The notes: generated by a model from the sequence alone, not told the origin. A DNA stretch of 64,000 nt from Roseiflexus castenholzii DSM 13941 (GCF_000017805.1 NC_009767.1:868001-932000); one strand, 5' to 3'. Positions 8,222-16,225 are shown, numbered from the stretch's first letter. Numbers and translations: made by a program.

Positions 8222-9029
8222 GCAGGCGCACCATCTTGTTCAAGAACCGTCGTCTGCCGGGAGGATCGGCAGAGTGCGGCAGCGCGTTGCGCAGTTCCTT
8301 CCGCCTGTTGCGCTCTTGGGCGCACTCGTCGGAGCGTGGGAACTCCTGGTGTGGCAATTGGCGCTGCCGGTGTGGCTCCTGCCGACGCCGTCGCGCATTC
8401 TGTCCACCCTGATGAGCAACCTGCCCGTGCTGGGCGAGCACGTTGCGGCAACTCTCTCGGTGACCTTCCCTGGTTTTGGTCTGGCATTAGTGAGCGGTTT
8501 CGCGTTGGGCGTGCTGATCGATGCGTCGCCGCTTCTGCGGCGCGCCCTCTATCCGTTACTGGTCACGTCGCAGACGATCCCGATCGTGGCGATTGCGCCA
8601 CTGCTCGTTGTTGGGTTCGGGTTTGGCATGCTGCCCAAGGTGCTGGTCGTTGCGCTGGTAACGTTCTTCCCTATCGTGGTCAACACCGCCGACGGGCTTC
8701 AGGCGGCAGACCGCGACCAGCGCCGGTTGTTGGAGGCGATGGGGGCGAATTACTGGCAATTGCTGCGCCTGCTGCGGTTGCCGGCCGCGCTCCCTTCGAT
8801 CTTTACCGGTATTAAGGTTGCCGTCACCTACAGCATCATTGGCGCGGTTCTGGCTGAATGGATCGGCGCCAGCGCCGGGCTTGGCGTCTACATCGCGCGT
8901 TCGCTGCGCGCCTTTCGCACCGATCAGGTCTTTGTAGCGGCGCTGACGACCTCGCTGCTGACAATCGGATTGTTTGCGCTCGTGACGTTGCTGGAGCGCT
9001 GGATCATCTCCTGGAGGGACGAACTATGA
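8211..9029 (+). CDS. thiX: ThiX-like ABC transporter permease (HMP/thiamine precursor)
   Basis: A 272-residue inner-membrane permease of the SsuC/TauC/ThiX class with six hydrophobic segments. The EAA loop, which docks onto the ATPase, is seen at E-A-M-G-A-N-Y-W-Q-L-L-R-L-L-R-L-P-A-A-L (about residues 174-193), followed by G-A-V-L-A-E-W-I-G-A-S-A-G-L-G. The start is taken at ATG 8211, which overlaps the preceding stop by 11 bases and suits translational coupling. Its own stop overlaps the ThiY start as ATGA. TPP-riboswitch control and a ThiY-type receptor next door indicate import of formylaminopyrimidine/HMP. Confidence 0.88.
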   Translation: MRSEQAHHLVQEPSSAGRIGRVRQRVAQFLPPVALLGALVGAWELLVWQLALPVWLLPTPSRILSTLMSNLPVLGEHVAATLSVTFPGFGLALVSGFALGVLIDASPLLRRALYPLLVTSQTIPIVAIAPLLVVGFGFGMLPKVLVVALVTFFPIVVNTADGLQAADRDQRRLLEAMGANYWQLLRLLRLPAALPSIFTGIKVAVTYSIIGAVLAEWIGASAGLGVYIARSLRAFRTDQVFVAALTTSLLTIGLFALVTLLERWIISWRDEL

Positions 9030-10015
9030 AACGAACATTTATTGTGGCGCTGGCAGCGTTCATCCTCGCTGCCTGTGGCGGCGCCGTGCCATCGGCGCCG
9101 GTGAAGGAATTGGCGTCGGTGCGCGTTGGGCTTGACTGGACGCCCAACACCAACCACACCGGCTTGTACGTTGCGCGCGACAAAGGGTACTACCAGGAGC
9201 AGGGGCTGGATGTCGAGATTCTTGGCGCCCAAGAGGGCGGTGCAGTCGAACAACTGGTCGCAACAGGCAAACTCGATTTCGGAATCTCTTTCCAGGAAGC
9301 CGTTACCTATGCACGGGTCGAAGGAGTCCCGGTTGTGTCGATTGCTGCAATCATTCAGCACAATACCAGCGGCTTTGCCAGCCGCGCCGACGAGGGTATC
9401 ACGCGCCCGCGTGATTTTGCAGGCAAGAAATATGGCGCTTTCGGCTCCCCCATCGAACAGGCGACGATCAAGGGGTTGATGGAATGTGACGGCGCAGGTG
9501 ACCGTTTCGATCAGGTTGAGTTCGTGGACATCGGCAGCACCGACTTTTTTGTGGCGACGGATCGCGGCGATGTGGATTTTGCCTGGATCTTCAAAGGGTG
9601 GACGGGCGTAGAAGCCGAGGTGCGCGGTGTACCGCTTACGATTCTGATGATGAACGACCTCCGGTGCATTCCCGATTACTATACCCCGGTGCTGATCACC
9701 AGCGAGCAAATGATCGCCGAGAAGCCCGATCTGGTGCGTCGGTTCCTGGCTGCCACGAGCGCCGGGTACCGCTTCGCCATCGAGAAGCCGGACGAAGCCG
9801 CCGATCTTTTGCTGAAGGCAGCGCCCGAACTCGACGCAACACTCGTCAAGCGCAGCCAGCAGTATCTGGCGAGCCAGTATCAGGCAGAAGCGCCGCGTTG
9901 GGGTGAGCAGAAACTCGACGTCTGGCGCGACTATGCGCAGTGGATGACGGACCACGGGCTGATCGCTCGCATGATCGAGCCGGAAAAGGCGTTTACCAAC
10001 GAGTTCCTGCCGTAG
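9026..10015 (+). CDS. thiY: ThiY-like substrate-binding lipoprotein
   Basis: A 329-residue extracytoplasmic receptor of the NMT1/THI5 family. The N-terminus is a lipoprotein signal with L-A-A-C (C17 as lipidation site). The mature part opens with V-R-V-G-L-D-W-T-P-N-T-N-H-T-G (residues 32-46), the characteristic pyrimidine-pocket region, then G-L-Y-V-A and a Y-Y-Q-E-Q-G-L-D-V segment. It captures a thiamine pyrimidine precursor (FAMP/HMP) and delivers it to ThiX/ThiZ. The ATG overlaps the thiX stop by four bases. Three cysteines beyond the lipobox are few, as expected for an exported protein. Thiamine itself is the alternative ligand. Confidence 0.88.
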   Translation: MKRTFIVALAAFILAACGGAVPSAPVKELASVRVGLDWTPNTNHTGLYVARDKGYYQEQGLDVEILGAQEGGAVEQLVATGKLDFGISFQEAVTYARVEGVPVVSIAAIIQHNTSGFASRADEGITRPRDFAGKKYGAFGSPIEQATIKGLMECDGAGDRFDQVEFVDIGSTDFFVATDRGDVDFAWIFKGWTGVEAEVRGVPLTILMMNDLRCIPDYYTPVLITSEQMIAEKPDLVRRFLAATSAGYRFAIEKPDEAADLLLKAAPELDATLVKRSQQYLASQYQAEAPRWGEQKLDVWRDYAQWMTDHGLIARMIEPEKAFTNEFLP

Positions 10016-10033
10016 CGACAGGCGGAAGCAACC

Positions 10034-10801
10034 ATGGCGACACTCGACGTTCGCGGCATCTGCAAGACATTTCGGACCTCTGACGGACCGGTGACCGTTA
10101 TCGACGGATTGACAATCCGCGCAGAAGCGGGCGAATTCGTGGCGATCATCGGTCCCAGTGGCAGTGGCAAGAGCACCCTGTTCAATATTATCGCCGGGCT
10201 GGAAATGCCCGATGCGGGTGCGGTGTTGATCGACGGCGTCGATGTTGCCGGAAAACGGGGGCAGGTGGCGTACATGCCGCAGCGTGACGCACTTCTCCCC
10301 TGGCGTAGCGTTATCGAGAATGCAGTGCTGGCGGCGATTGTGCAGCGCGGCGATGTGGCGGCTGCCCGGCGCGAGGCGCGCGCGCTGCTCGACGATTTTG
10401 GGTTGGCGGGATGGGGCGATGCCCAACCCGCCATGCTCTCTGGCGGCATGCGTCAGCGCGCCGCGCTGCTCCGCACGGTGCTCTGGCATCGCCCGATCAT
10501 GTTGCTCGACGAACCATTTGGCGCGCTCGACGCCCTGACCCGCGCCCAACTCCAACAATGGCTCCTGGGGCTGTGGGATCGTCTCGACCGGACGATCCTC
10601 CTGGTGACCCACGACATCGATGAGGCATTGTTGCTGGCAGACCGTGTCTACGTCCTGACGCCGCGCCCGGCGCGGATTGCGCTGGAGGTGGTCGTTGATG
10701 TGCCGCGCCCGCGCTCTTATGCGGTGGTTGCCGAGCCTTCCTTCGCGCGCCTCAAGGTGCGTTTGCAGCAGGTATTGATGGCGGGGGATGGTCGCCCCTG
10801 A
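10034..10801 (+). CDS. thiZ: ThiZ-like ABC transporter ATPase
   Basis: A 255-residue ATPase that energises the ThiXY importer. Walker [10 protein letters not shown] is at residues 40-48, the ABC signature L-S-G-G-M-R-Q-R near 135, Walker B I-M-L-L-D-E-P near 156 and the switch T-H-D-I-D-E-A near 191. The Q-loop lies in A-Y-M-P-Q. It follows thiY by 18 bases and completes the operon (MTH1187-type, permease, receptor, ATPase). The last 50 bases overlap the 3' end of the convergent sensory gene, a tight arrangement leaving no room for a terminator between them. Confidence 0.9.
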   Translation: MATLDVRGICKTFRTSDGPVTVIDGLTIRAEAGEFVAIIGPSGSGKSTLFNIIAGLEMPDAGAVLIDGVDVAGKRGQVAYMPQRDALLPWRSVIENAVLAAIVQRGDVAAARREARALLDDFGLAGWGDAQPAMLSGGMRQRAALLRTVLWHRPIMLLDEPFGALDALTRAQLQQWLLGLWDRLDRTILLVTHDIDEALLLADRVYVLTPRPARIALEVVVDVPRPRSYAVVAEPSFARLKVRLQQVLMAGDGRP

Positions 10802-12518
10802 ACCGATCAAGGAAACGTATGCGCTCGATGCCGAGCGCAATGCGCTGTGCGGCGCTCTCGACCACATCGATCCAGTCCGCGTTCGGGTGAAAAGCGGAGC
10901 GGTAAAAAAGTGCCAGTACGCCTGTCAGGTCTTCTTTGAGGATAAGAGGAACAGCAGCGCCTGACACAAAGAATTCGCATTCAGCCAGCGCCTGCCATCC
11001 GTCGGCGACGGGATCGCTGCTCAGCGCCAGGCGACGTTCCTGCACTGCTCGTCCGGTCAGCGCCTCACCTGGTCGAGTCACTGGATACCCGGCAGGATGG
11101 CGAAACCCGATCTGCGCGGCAGTCTCGAACGCTGGCGTGCCGGGCGCGCGCAGTTGCACCACTGCCGCATCGGCAGGCAGATGATCGACGATGTCCCGCA
11201 CTATGGCATGCAGCGTGTTGGCGAGATCGTCGCCGTGAATGATTGCCTGATCGATCAGGCGCAGAAGAGAAGCATAACGGTTCAGGGTTCCGATGCGATC
11301 GTTCATCTGTATCCCCTGAAACGTCAGCCCTACCACCCGCGCCATGGACTCGATCACCACAATCCGATCCGGTTGCATGCGTTGCGTCAGCGGGTAGGCG
11401 ACCAGAAAAACGCCGGCGACGCCTGCCGGCGTACGAATCGGGACACAAACGCTTCCCCACTTCGCCGGCACACGCCCAACGACCGCCGAACGCTCGAATG
11501 CTGCGGGGGTCAACTCGCGCACCGTCAGCGTCTCTCCTCGCGCGAACGTTTGTCCCACGACACCTTCGCCCGGCTTGATCGACACATCAGTGAACGCTTG
11601 CAACCAGTCGGTTGCGGCAACCAGGTGCAGATCATCATTCTCGCGTTGCCACAGCCAGATCGCGCCGGCCGGAACCTCCAGAACGGCGAGCGTCTCATCA
11701 AGGAGGGCGCGAAGTTTGTGATGCGCTGTTTGTGACTGCTGCAACGTCGTTGTGATTCGGTTGAATGCTTCAATTTCGAGCATGCGGCGACGTTGCGCCT
11801 CCCATGCCATTCTGCGCTCGGTTGCATCTCGTGCCGTCACAAGAACATGCGTGATCGGCGAGTCGGCGCCTTGAACCCGCAGCGGTGTGCAGGATACTTC
11901 GGCAATGAAACGGTGGTTGGTTTTGGTTGTCAGCCACATCTCGCGCTGGGTGAAGGCGCCATTTGCGACAGACTCGCTCACCAGGACTTCCCACCCTGCC
12001 GGATCGTCGGATTGTACGACAGACAGCGATTGACCAAGCATCTCTGCTTCGCTCCAGCCAAACAGTCGTTCCGCTGCGCGATTCCAAAACTGAACAATGC
12101 CATTTCTGAGGATTACGACAGCATGGGACGACTCCTGAAGCGCCACGCGAGCGATCTCTTTCGCCATGCGGCGCGTCTGGAGCAGGCTGGCAACGCGCGC
12201 CTGCAATTCCAACTGTTCGATTGGCGCCGTGATGACCTCATCAATGGTCTGCCAGAGGTGGCGAGTCGCCATGCCCACATCCTGGCGTGATGTGATCAAC
12301 AAAAAGGGCAGGAACAGCGGTTCAGCCCGCTTCTTGCGCGCCTGGACCGCCTCCCAGAGAGTAGTGAGCGCCAGACCGTCCAGAATGCCCAGGTCGAACT
12401 CACCGTCGAGCGCGGCGGGGGTTGGCGTGGCGCTGACAACCTCGTAGTGCGCCCGCAACGCCTCGGCGAGCAGTTTACGGTTGACCGGGTTGTCGAGCAG
12501 CAGCAGAATACGGTTCAT
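10752..12518 (-). CDS. Receiver-PAS-GAF-GAF sensory protein without kinase domain
   Basis: A 588-residue cytosolic sensory protein. Residues 1-115 form a receiver-like domain; the acceptor is probably D47 (I-L-D-G), but the usual acidic pair near the N-terminus is weak (L-L-L-L-D-N), so phosphorylation is uncertain. A PAS domain spans about 125-235 (V-V-I-L-R-N-G-I-V-Q-F-W-N-R-A-A-E-R-L-F-G-W). Two GAF domains follow at about 255-400 and 415-575. There is no HisKA, HATPase, GGDEF or DNA-binding output. It is co-transcribed with, and overlaps by four bases, a single-domain receiver downstream of a KaiC-like gene. It may sense ligand or redox state and signal through protein contacts. Confidence 0.78.
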   Translation of the reverse strand: MNRILLLLDNPVNRKLLAEALRAHYEVVSATPTPAALDGEFDLGILDGLALTTLWEAVQARKKRAEPLFLPFLLITSRQDVGMATRHLWQTIDEVITAPIEQLELQARVASLLQTRRMAKEIARVALQESSHAVVILRNGIVQFWNRAAERLFGWSEAEMLGQSLSVVQSDDPAGWEVLVSESVANGAFTQREMWLTTKTNHRFIAEVSCTPLRVQGADSPITHVLVTARDATERRMAWEAQRRRMLEIEAFNRITTTLQQSQTAHHKLRALLDETLAVLEVPAGAIWLWQRENDDLHLVAATDWLQAFTDVSIKPGEGVVGQTFARGETLTVRELTPAAFERSAVVGRVPAKWGSVCVPIRTPAGVAGVFLVAYPLTQRMQPDRIVVIESMARVVGLTFQGIQMNDRIGTLNRYASLLRLIDQAIIHGDDLANTLHAIVRDIVDHLPADAAVVQLRAPGTPAFETAAQIGFRHPAGYPVTRPGEALTGRAVQERRLALSSDPVADGWQALAECEFFVSGAAVPLILKEDLTGVLALFYRSAFHPNADWIDVVESAAQRIALGIERIRFLDRFRGDHPPPSIPAANAP

Positions 12519-12880
12519 TGAAGGAGTGATCGGATCAACCCCAGCAGTTCTCGAATAATTACCGGCTTAACCAGGACCCCACGCGCTCCATACGCGATGC
12601 TTGCCTGTTGCAGTGCGGCGCTCTGACGGGCTGAGATCACCAACAGCGGAATGGCGCGCTCATGGAACCGTTGACAGCGTTGCCAGATGTCGGCGCCGAA
12701 GCCGGAGACATCGATCAGCGCCAGGCTGATCGGTTCCTCCAGCGCCTGATCGAGCGCCGCGATCGTTGCGGCGGACAGCGTGCGGTATCCCGCCTGATGC
12801 AACACCTGAGTAAGCAATGCCAGATTGCGCTTATTGACATCTACGGTCAAGATGAGAGCAGATTGCGTCGAGTCATCCAT
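12515..12880 (-). CDS. Single-domain response regulator
   Basis: A 121-residue receiver domain with no output. The acceptor Asp is in A-L-I-D-V-S-G-F and the conserved Lys in V-L-V-K-P-V; the usual N-terminal acidic pair is only partly kept (I-L-T-V-D-V-N-K). ATG 12880 overlaps the KaiC-like stop (ATGGATGA), suggesting translational coupling; an upstream in-frame ATG at 12916 lies inside the preceding gene. It likely relays signals between the KaiC-like ATPase and the PAS/GAF protein, an inference from the overlaps on both sides. Confidence 0.8.
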   Translation of the reverse strand: MDDSTQSALILTVDVNKRNLALLTQVLHQAGYRTLSAATIAALDQALEEPISLALIDVSGFGADIWQRCQRFHERAIPLLVISARQSAALQQASIAYGARGVLVKPVIIRELLGLIRSLLQ

Positions 12881-14339
12881 TGTCGCGCCGTTCTGAAATC
12901 CATTCAGGAGTCCCACTCAAAATGCCCCGGAGATTGCTCAACGGACCCCCAACCTTGATACCCTGCGATGTAATCTCAATCTCGCGCAGGGTTCGTTCGA
13001 AATCGCTCAGACGTTTCTTCAAGACGCCGATTGCTTTCCGCATCTCGCCGTGAATTTCCAGATACCGGATAAAGATGATAGTATCGCCAAGGTAGCTGAT
13101 ATGACCGTCGGTTACGCGAAAATTGCCGGTGATTTCGGCTGACTCGACAACCAGCAAGAGCGTCACGTTGTGGTGTTGCAGATATTTGCTCAGGGCATAC
13201 AATTGAGCCTCCAGGTTTTCGCCACGAAGTGCGAGGTTGTAACCGGCAATGCTATCGATCATCACCAGGCGGGTCCCGTGGTCCTGCACATCGCGTCGCA
13301 CGAGACGCGCAAACTCGTCCGCAGTGTACTGGAGCGGCTCAATCTTCAGAATTTGTAGCGTTCCCGCCGCTATCATACTGCGCGCCGGAATAGCAACCGC
13401 TTCGCAACGCCCGAGGATAATATCGACTTCCTCCTCGAAAGAATAGACAACGGATCGCTCGCCACGACCGGCGGCCTCCTTCATGAATTGTAATCCCAGG
13501 GTGGTTTTCCCCACGCCGCTCGGTCCGCAGAGCATGGTGATCGTGCTGCGTTCGATCCCTCCGTGCAGCAACGCATCCAGTTCGGGAACGCCTGACGAGA
13601 TGTGCTCGGTCGACAATTGCTCATACTTCATATCCGGTAGCAAACGGGGGAACACCTGCATACCGGTTGCGCCAAGTTTACAGGTATGTGCGCCACCGGC
13701 AAAAGCCGAGCCGCGAAACTTGGTCACTTCCAGAAAACGTGTATCCGATGCCATGCGCAGATGGATAATGCCATCCGCCATGAATTGCAGGTCCTCATCA
13801 GGCGTCTCCGGGCTGGCTTCAGAAGTGAAGAGCAGGGTGATGCCGCGTTCCTTCAAAAAATGGAGAAACGACAGCACTTGTTGACGGAACTGATAGGCAT
13901 CGCTGGCGAGGTAGCGAAACTGGGTCATGGCGTCGAGAAACACGCGCTGTGGATTGAGACGTTCGACCATCTCGGTGATTTTTCGAGCAGTGGGGGCGCG
14001 TTCCACTTCTGCGGGAGAAAAGATGTCGTAGGTCTCGACTTCGGTGAAGAACTGTGGTGAAGGACTGAGATCAAGAAACCGAATATGCCGCACATCGATC
14101 CCCATGCGTTCAGCGTTTTTCTGGAGTTGTGCAACCGGTTCGGTGAGCGTGATGAACAGTGGCGCCTCTTCCGCTGCGGCTGCGCTCAAAAAGTGCATAC
14201 CGAGCGTTGTTTTGCCGCTGCCGGGTCCGCCACGCACCAGGTACGCGCGGCCAGGAAGAAAACCGCCGAAAAGGATTTCATCCAACCCCGGAATGCCGGT
14301 CGAAAGACGCTGATCTGACAGAGATTGTGCAGTGCTCAT
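12873..14339 (-). CDS. KaiC-like double-domain ATPase
   Basis: A 488-residue protein with two RecA-like KaiC domains. The first Walker A, G-G-P-G-S-G-K-T-T, is at residues 37-45 after S-T-G-I-P-G-L-D-E-I-L-F-G-G-F; the second, G-P-S-G-V-G-K-T-T, near residue 281 after S-S-G-V-P-E-L-D-A-L-L-H-G-G-I. Walker B-type strands V-F-L-D-A-M-T and L-V-M-I-D-S-I-A-G-Y follow in each half. The architecture is that of circadian-clock KaiC (about 520 residues), but kaiA and kaiB are absent here, so it belongs with the KaiC-like signalling ATPases that accompany two-component proteins. The chosen ATG lacks a good ribosome site; the open frame upstream shows no family similarity. Confidence 0.82.
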   Translation of the reverse strand: MSTAQSLSDQRLSTGIPGLDEILFGGFLPGRAYLVRGGPGSGKTTLGMHFLSAAAAEEAPLFITLTEPVAQLQKNAERMGIDVRHIRFLDLSPSPQFFTEVETYDIFSPAEVERAPTARKITEMVERLNPQRVFLDAMTQFRYLASDAYQFRQQVLSFLHFLKERGITLLFTSEASPETPDEDLQFMADGIIHLRMASDTRFLEVTKFRGSAFAGGAHTCKLGATGMQVFPRLLPDMKYEQLSTEHISSGVPELDALLHGGIERSTITMLCGPSGVGKTTLGLQFMKEAAGRGERSVVYSFEEEVDIILGRCEAVAIPARSMIAAGTLQILKIEPLQYTADEFARLVRRDVQDHGTRLVMIDSIAGYNLALRGENLEAQLYALSKYLQHHNVTLLLVVESAEITGNFRVTDGHISYLGDTIIFIRYLEIHGEMRKAIGVLKKRLSDFERTLREIEITSQGIKVGGPLSNLRGILSGTPEWISERRDNG

Positions 14340-14364
14340 AACGTGTTGGTGATAGTGTACGGCG

Positions 14365-14565
14365 TCACGTATTGGCGGTATGAATCTGTTTCGGCGGGCA
14401 GCGATCATCGCCATACGAGCAGAATACGCAGCAGTCGCCGGGGCGGGGGCGTAACACAGTGTTGCACTGAGGACACACATACACAACTACACACGCATCA
14501 ACGGGCATAGTCGCGCTACTGGCGCGTCCGCACATCGGGCAATGGACCAGTGTGTTCTGTTTCAT
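14365..14565 (-). CDS. GDCCVxC-domain small protein
   Basis: A 66-residue cysteine-rich protein ending in the G-D-C-C-V-F-C-S-Y-G motif (residues 43-52) followed by C-P-P-K-Q. This motif defines a family known as GDCCVxC-domain (seleno)proteins, in which one cysteine may be selenocysteine; here all positions are Cys codons. Two further CxxC pairs (C9-P-M-C12 and C31-P-Q-C34) look like a zinc ribbon. The family often sits near metal or thiol-stress genes and is presumed to bind metal or act in redox chemistry. It ends 25 bases before the KaiC-like start in the same orientation, so it could lead that operon. Confidence 0.82.
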   Translation of the reverse strand: MKQNTLVHCPMCGRASSATMPVDACVVVYVCPQCNTVLRPRPGDCCVFCSYGDDRCPPKQIHTANT

Positions 14566-14594
14566 ACCTGCCTGACCTTTCCGATACTGCCTGA

Positions 14595-14787
14595 TACCAA
14601 TGACGATTGAAGATGCCGCATGCTGGTCATTCCGAGCCCTTCGCTTCGCTCAGGGTAAACGCAGCGACGGGTCATTCCGAGCCCTTCGCTTCGCTCAGGG
14701 TAAACGCAGCGAGGAATCTGCGCGGGTCGCGCACGACCCCTCGCGCTGCGCGGGGTGACCATGCCGGATGGTCACCGGTCATTGGTA
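14595..14787. repeat. Dispersed palindromic repeat, copy A
   Basis: The longest copy (193 bp). It starts TACCAATGACG and ends GTCATTGGTA with imperfect inverted ends of about 30 bases. Inside, the module CATTCCGAGCCCTTCGCTTC (continuing through CTCAGGGTAAACGCAGCG) is present twice in tandem. Flanks are TGA and TGC, not an exact direct repeat. Small open frames in it are by-products. Confidence 0.88.
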
Positions 14788-14794
14788 TGCCATG

Positions 14795-15185
14795 TCATCG
14801 TCCGAACCCTGTTGACGGATGCGGCGGTTTTGGCGCCATAATCTGCCCCAAAATGAACCGATAGACCCAATCGGCTTTGTCGGGACCGCGAAACTCGAAG
14901 GCAAACCGACCGAATGCCGTCAGCAGGATAATTTCGCCGCTTTGAAAGATCACCCCCAGCGACGGCGATAGCCGCAATATTCTGATAGGGAATAGAGACC
15001 ATCGCGCGCTTTTTTGCCAGCATCCCCTGGTCGTAGAACATCACGCGCCGATCGGTGATGCCGACGAAGCCGGTTCCGACACCTTTGCAGTCATAGACGG
15101 CATACAGCGTTTCACCGGGCATGAGGTACGCCACAATGCGGCGATACTGCGATTCATCGTTGTACACGGTCCATCCTGCCGACAT
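14795..15185 (-). pseudogene. Bacterial PH-domain-like protein, single frameshift
   Basis: Begins at ATG 15185 with a strong GGAGGAA ribosome site and reads through Y-L-M-P-G-E-T-L-Y-A-V-Y-D, G-F-V-G-I-T-D-R-R-V-M-F-Y-D and S-I-P-Y-Q-N-I-A-A-I-A-V, typical of bacterial PH domains (bPH, YokE/DUF1696-like) of about 120 residues. At a G5 run near 14955-14960 the frame is lost: the continuation L-G-V-I-F-Q-S-G-E-I-I-L-L-T and F-E-F-R-G-P-D-K-A-D-W-V-Y lies in the +1-shifted frame and ends at 14795. One inserted base (or two deleted) would explain it. Sequencing error or a genuine null mutation are both possible. Function of the family: membrane or protein binding, not well defined. Confidence 0.72.
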
Positions 15186-15259
15186 GATTCCTCCGGCGAC
15201 TTTCGCAGCCACGTCCGTATCATTGTAGCAGCGTCCCGGTGAAGCGACAACCCGGCGAG

Positions 15260-15379
15260 TCAGGAGTTCATTTGTGTCGTTTTGGGCAAGGCATTTTGCT
15301 CGAATGCCGGGTCACGCAGGAGCGGGACCTCAGGTGGCGAGGTTGTGGCTTCGAGATTGAGCGCAATGTGTGTTGCCAT
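15260..15379 (-). CDS. Possible small peptide of 39 residues
   Basis: An open frame starting ATG with GGTGA about seven bases upstream and TATACT about 37 bases upstream (a possible -10 box). The product is M-A-T-H-I-A-L-N-L-E-A-T-T-S-P-P-E-V-P-L, then L-R-D-P-A-F-E and a hydrophilic tail. It has no membrane segment and I do not recognise it. The gap between the PH-domain relic and HU otherwise holds nothing. It may be a chance frame. Confidence 0.25.
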   Translation of the reverse strand: MATHIALNLEATTSPPEVPLLRDPAFEQNALPKTTQMNS

Positions 15380-15480
15380 AAGCAGTCACCATCCGAATGT
15401 GAACAGAGGGATGCTCAGTATACCCGAAAAGGGCGCTTTCTCCTTCGTCTAATGGATGCTGTTGACCAGACGACGCCGTA

Positions 15481-15520
15481 TTGAAAACACGCGCCGGCGA
15501 GGACCTCGCCGGCGCGTGTT
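15481..15520 (-). terminator. Rho-independent terminator of the HU gene
   Basis: A perfect 15-bp stem (15486-15500 with 15506-15520, loop GGACC) followed on the minus strand by TTTTCAAT. It lies 21 bases after the HU stop codon. Confidence 0.88.
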
Positions 15521-15540
15521 GGATAGGGGTGCTGCGTCCC

Positions 15541-15819
15541 TCAACCCTCCTTCACGGCGTTCTTCAGCGTGCTGCTGGCGCTGAACCCCGGCGTCCGGGT
15601 TGCCGGAATGTGGATCTTCGAGCGCGTCTGCGGGTTCACTCCCTCGCGCGCCTGGCGCTGCCGCACCTCAAACGTCCCGAAGCCGGTCAGGGTGACTTTC
15701 TCGCCGCGCTTCAACGCTTCGGTGATGACTTCCAGCGCCGCATCGACGATTTCCTTCGTCTCCTTCTGCGACCGGTTCGCCCGCTCGGCGACCGCCTTGA
15801 TGAAGTCTGTTTTCTGCAT
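15541..15819 (-). CDS. hup: HU-family DNA-binding protein
   Basis: A 92-residue HU/IHF protein: M-Q-K-T-D-F-I-K-A-V-A at the N-terminus, G-E-K-V-T-L-T-G-F-G-T-F-E-V at residues 39-52 and the DNA-intercalating arm with N-P-Q-T-R-S-K-I-H-I-P at 63-73, closing with F-S-A-S-S-T-L-K-N-A-V. It dimerises and bends DNA, helping nucleoid compaction, replication and recombination. It is monocistronic, with its own strong terminator and a promoter region that carries a 16-bp palindrome. Full length for the family (about 90). Confidence 0.95.
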   Translation of the reverse strand: MQKTDFIKAVAERANRSQKETKEIVDAALEVITEALKRGEKVTLTGFGTFEVRQRQAREGVNPQTRSKIHIPATRTPGFSASSTLKNAVKEG

Positions 15820-15863
15820 GCCGCTTGTATCCTTTCCGTCAAACTATCGTATGACTTTTTCCC

Positions 15864-15892
15864 TTCAATACGCAGTATACTGCGTTTGTCAA
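15864..15892 (-). promoter_or_regulatory. HU promoter region with 16-bp palindromic operator
   Basis: On the minus strand TTGACA (15887-15892) forms a -35 box; the best -10 alternatives (ATTGAA at 17 bases) are poor. Between them sits a perfect palindrome ACGCAGTATACTGCGT at 15870-15885, occupying the whole spacer. A dimeric regulator bound here would cover the promoter. The regulator is unknown. Confidence 0.6.
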
Positions 15893-16165
15893 GCGTGGTT
15901 CCTCATCAGGACGCTGTAAAATGCCATCGAACGTTTTCAATGTGTGTTTAAGGCTTTCTGGTGCGATCTTTTTTTGCCTGCCACAGGATCGGCCCAATAG
16001 TCCAGGCGGTGAAAATTGACCAGGTTGCCCAATCGCTCCATACGCCGGACCCAAAACCCTCGACGAGGAATCGGCCCGCGATGGATGATCATCAGGTGAT
16101 AGAAGAGCGCCAACCAGACGGAGCAGGCACAAACGGCACATCATAGCAGACTGACATCACTCCCA
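15893..16165. other. Gene-less stretch with a possible decayed reading frame
   Basis: On the minus strand, codons from about 16120 to 15950 read like the tail of a membrane protein only if one frame switch is allowed (L-A-L-F-Y-H-L-M-I-I-H-R-G, then G-V-W-S-D-W-A-T-W-S-I-F-T and I-G-P-I-L-W). No start, ribosome site or family match is evident, so no gene is called. Confidence 0.3.
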
Positions 16166-16193
16166 TTGACCGGAGAACATCCTGCGGTATAAT
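16166..16193 (+). promoter_or_regulatory. Sigma-70 promoter of the CheY-like gene
   Basis: TTGACC (16166-16171) and a perfect TATAAT (16188-16193), spacer 16 bases, 32 bases before the start codon. Confidence 0.75.
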
Positions 16194-16225
16194 GTGCGGG
16201 AGAAAAAGCAACCCCAACGACTCCC

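Noticed and set aside
8924..10867. Minus-strand open frame of 647 codons
   Set aside because: Antisense of thiY and thiZ, without recognisable motifs.
14562..14762. Short frame with the phrase S-A-R-G-R-A-R-P-A repeated at several places in the window
   Set aside because: It comes from the dispersed palindromic repeat; identical peptides from a non-coding repeat are not genes.
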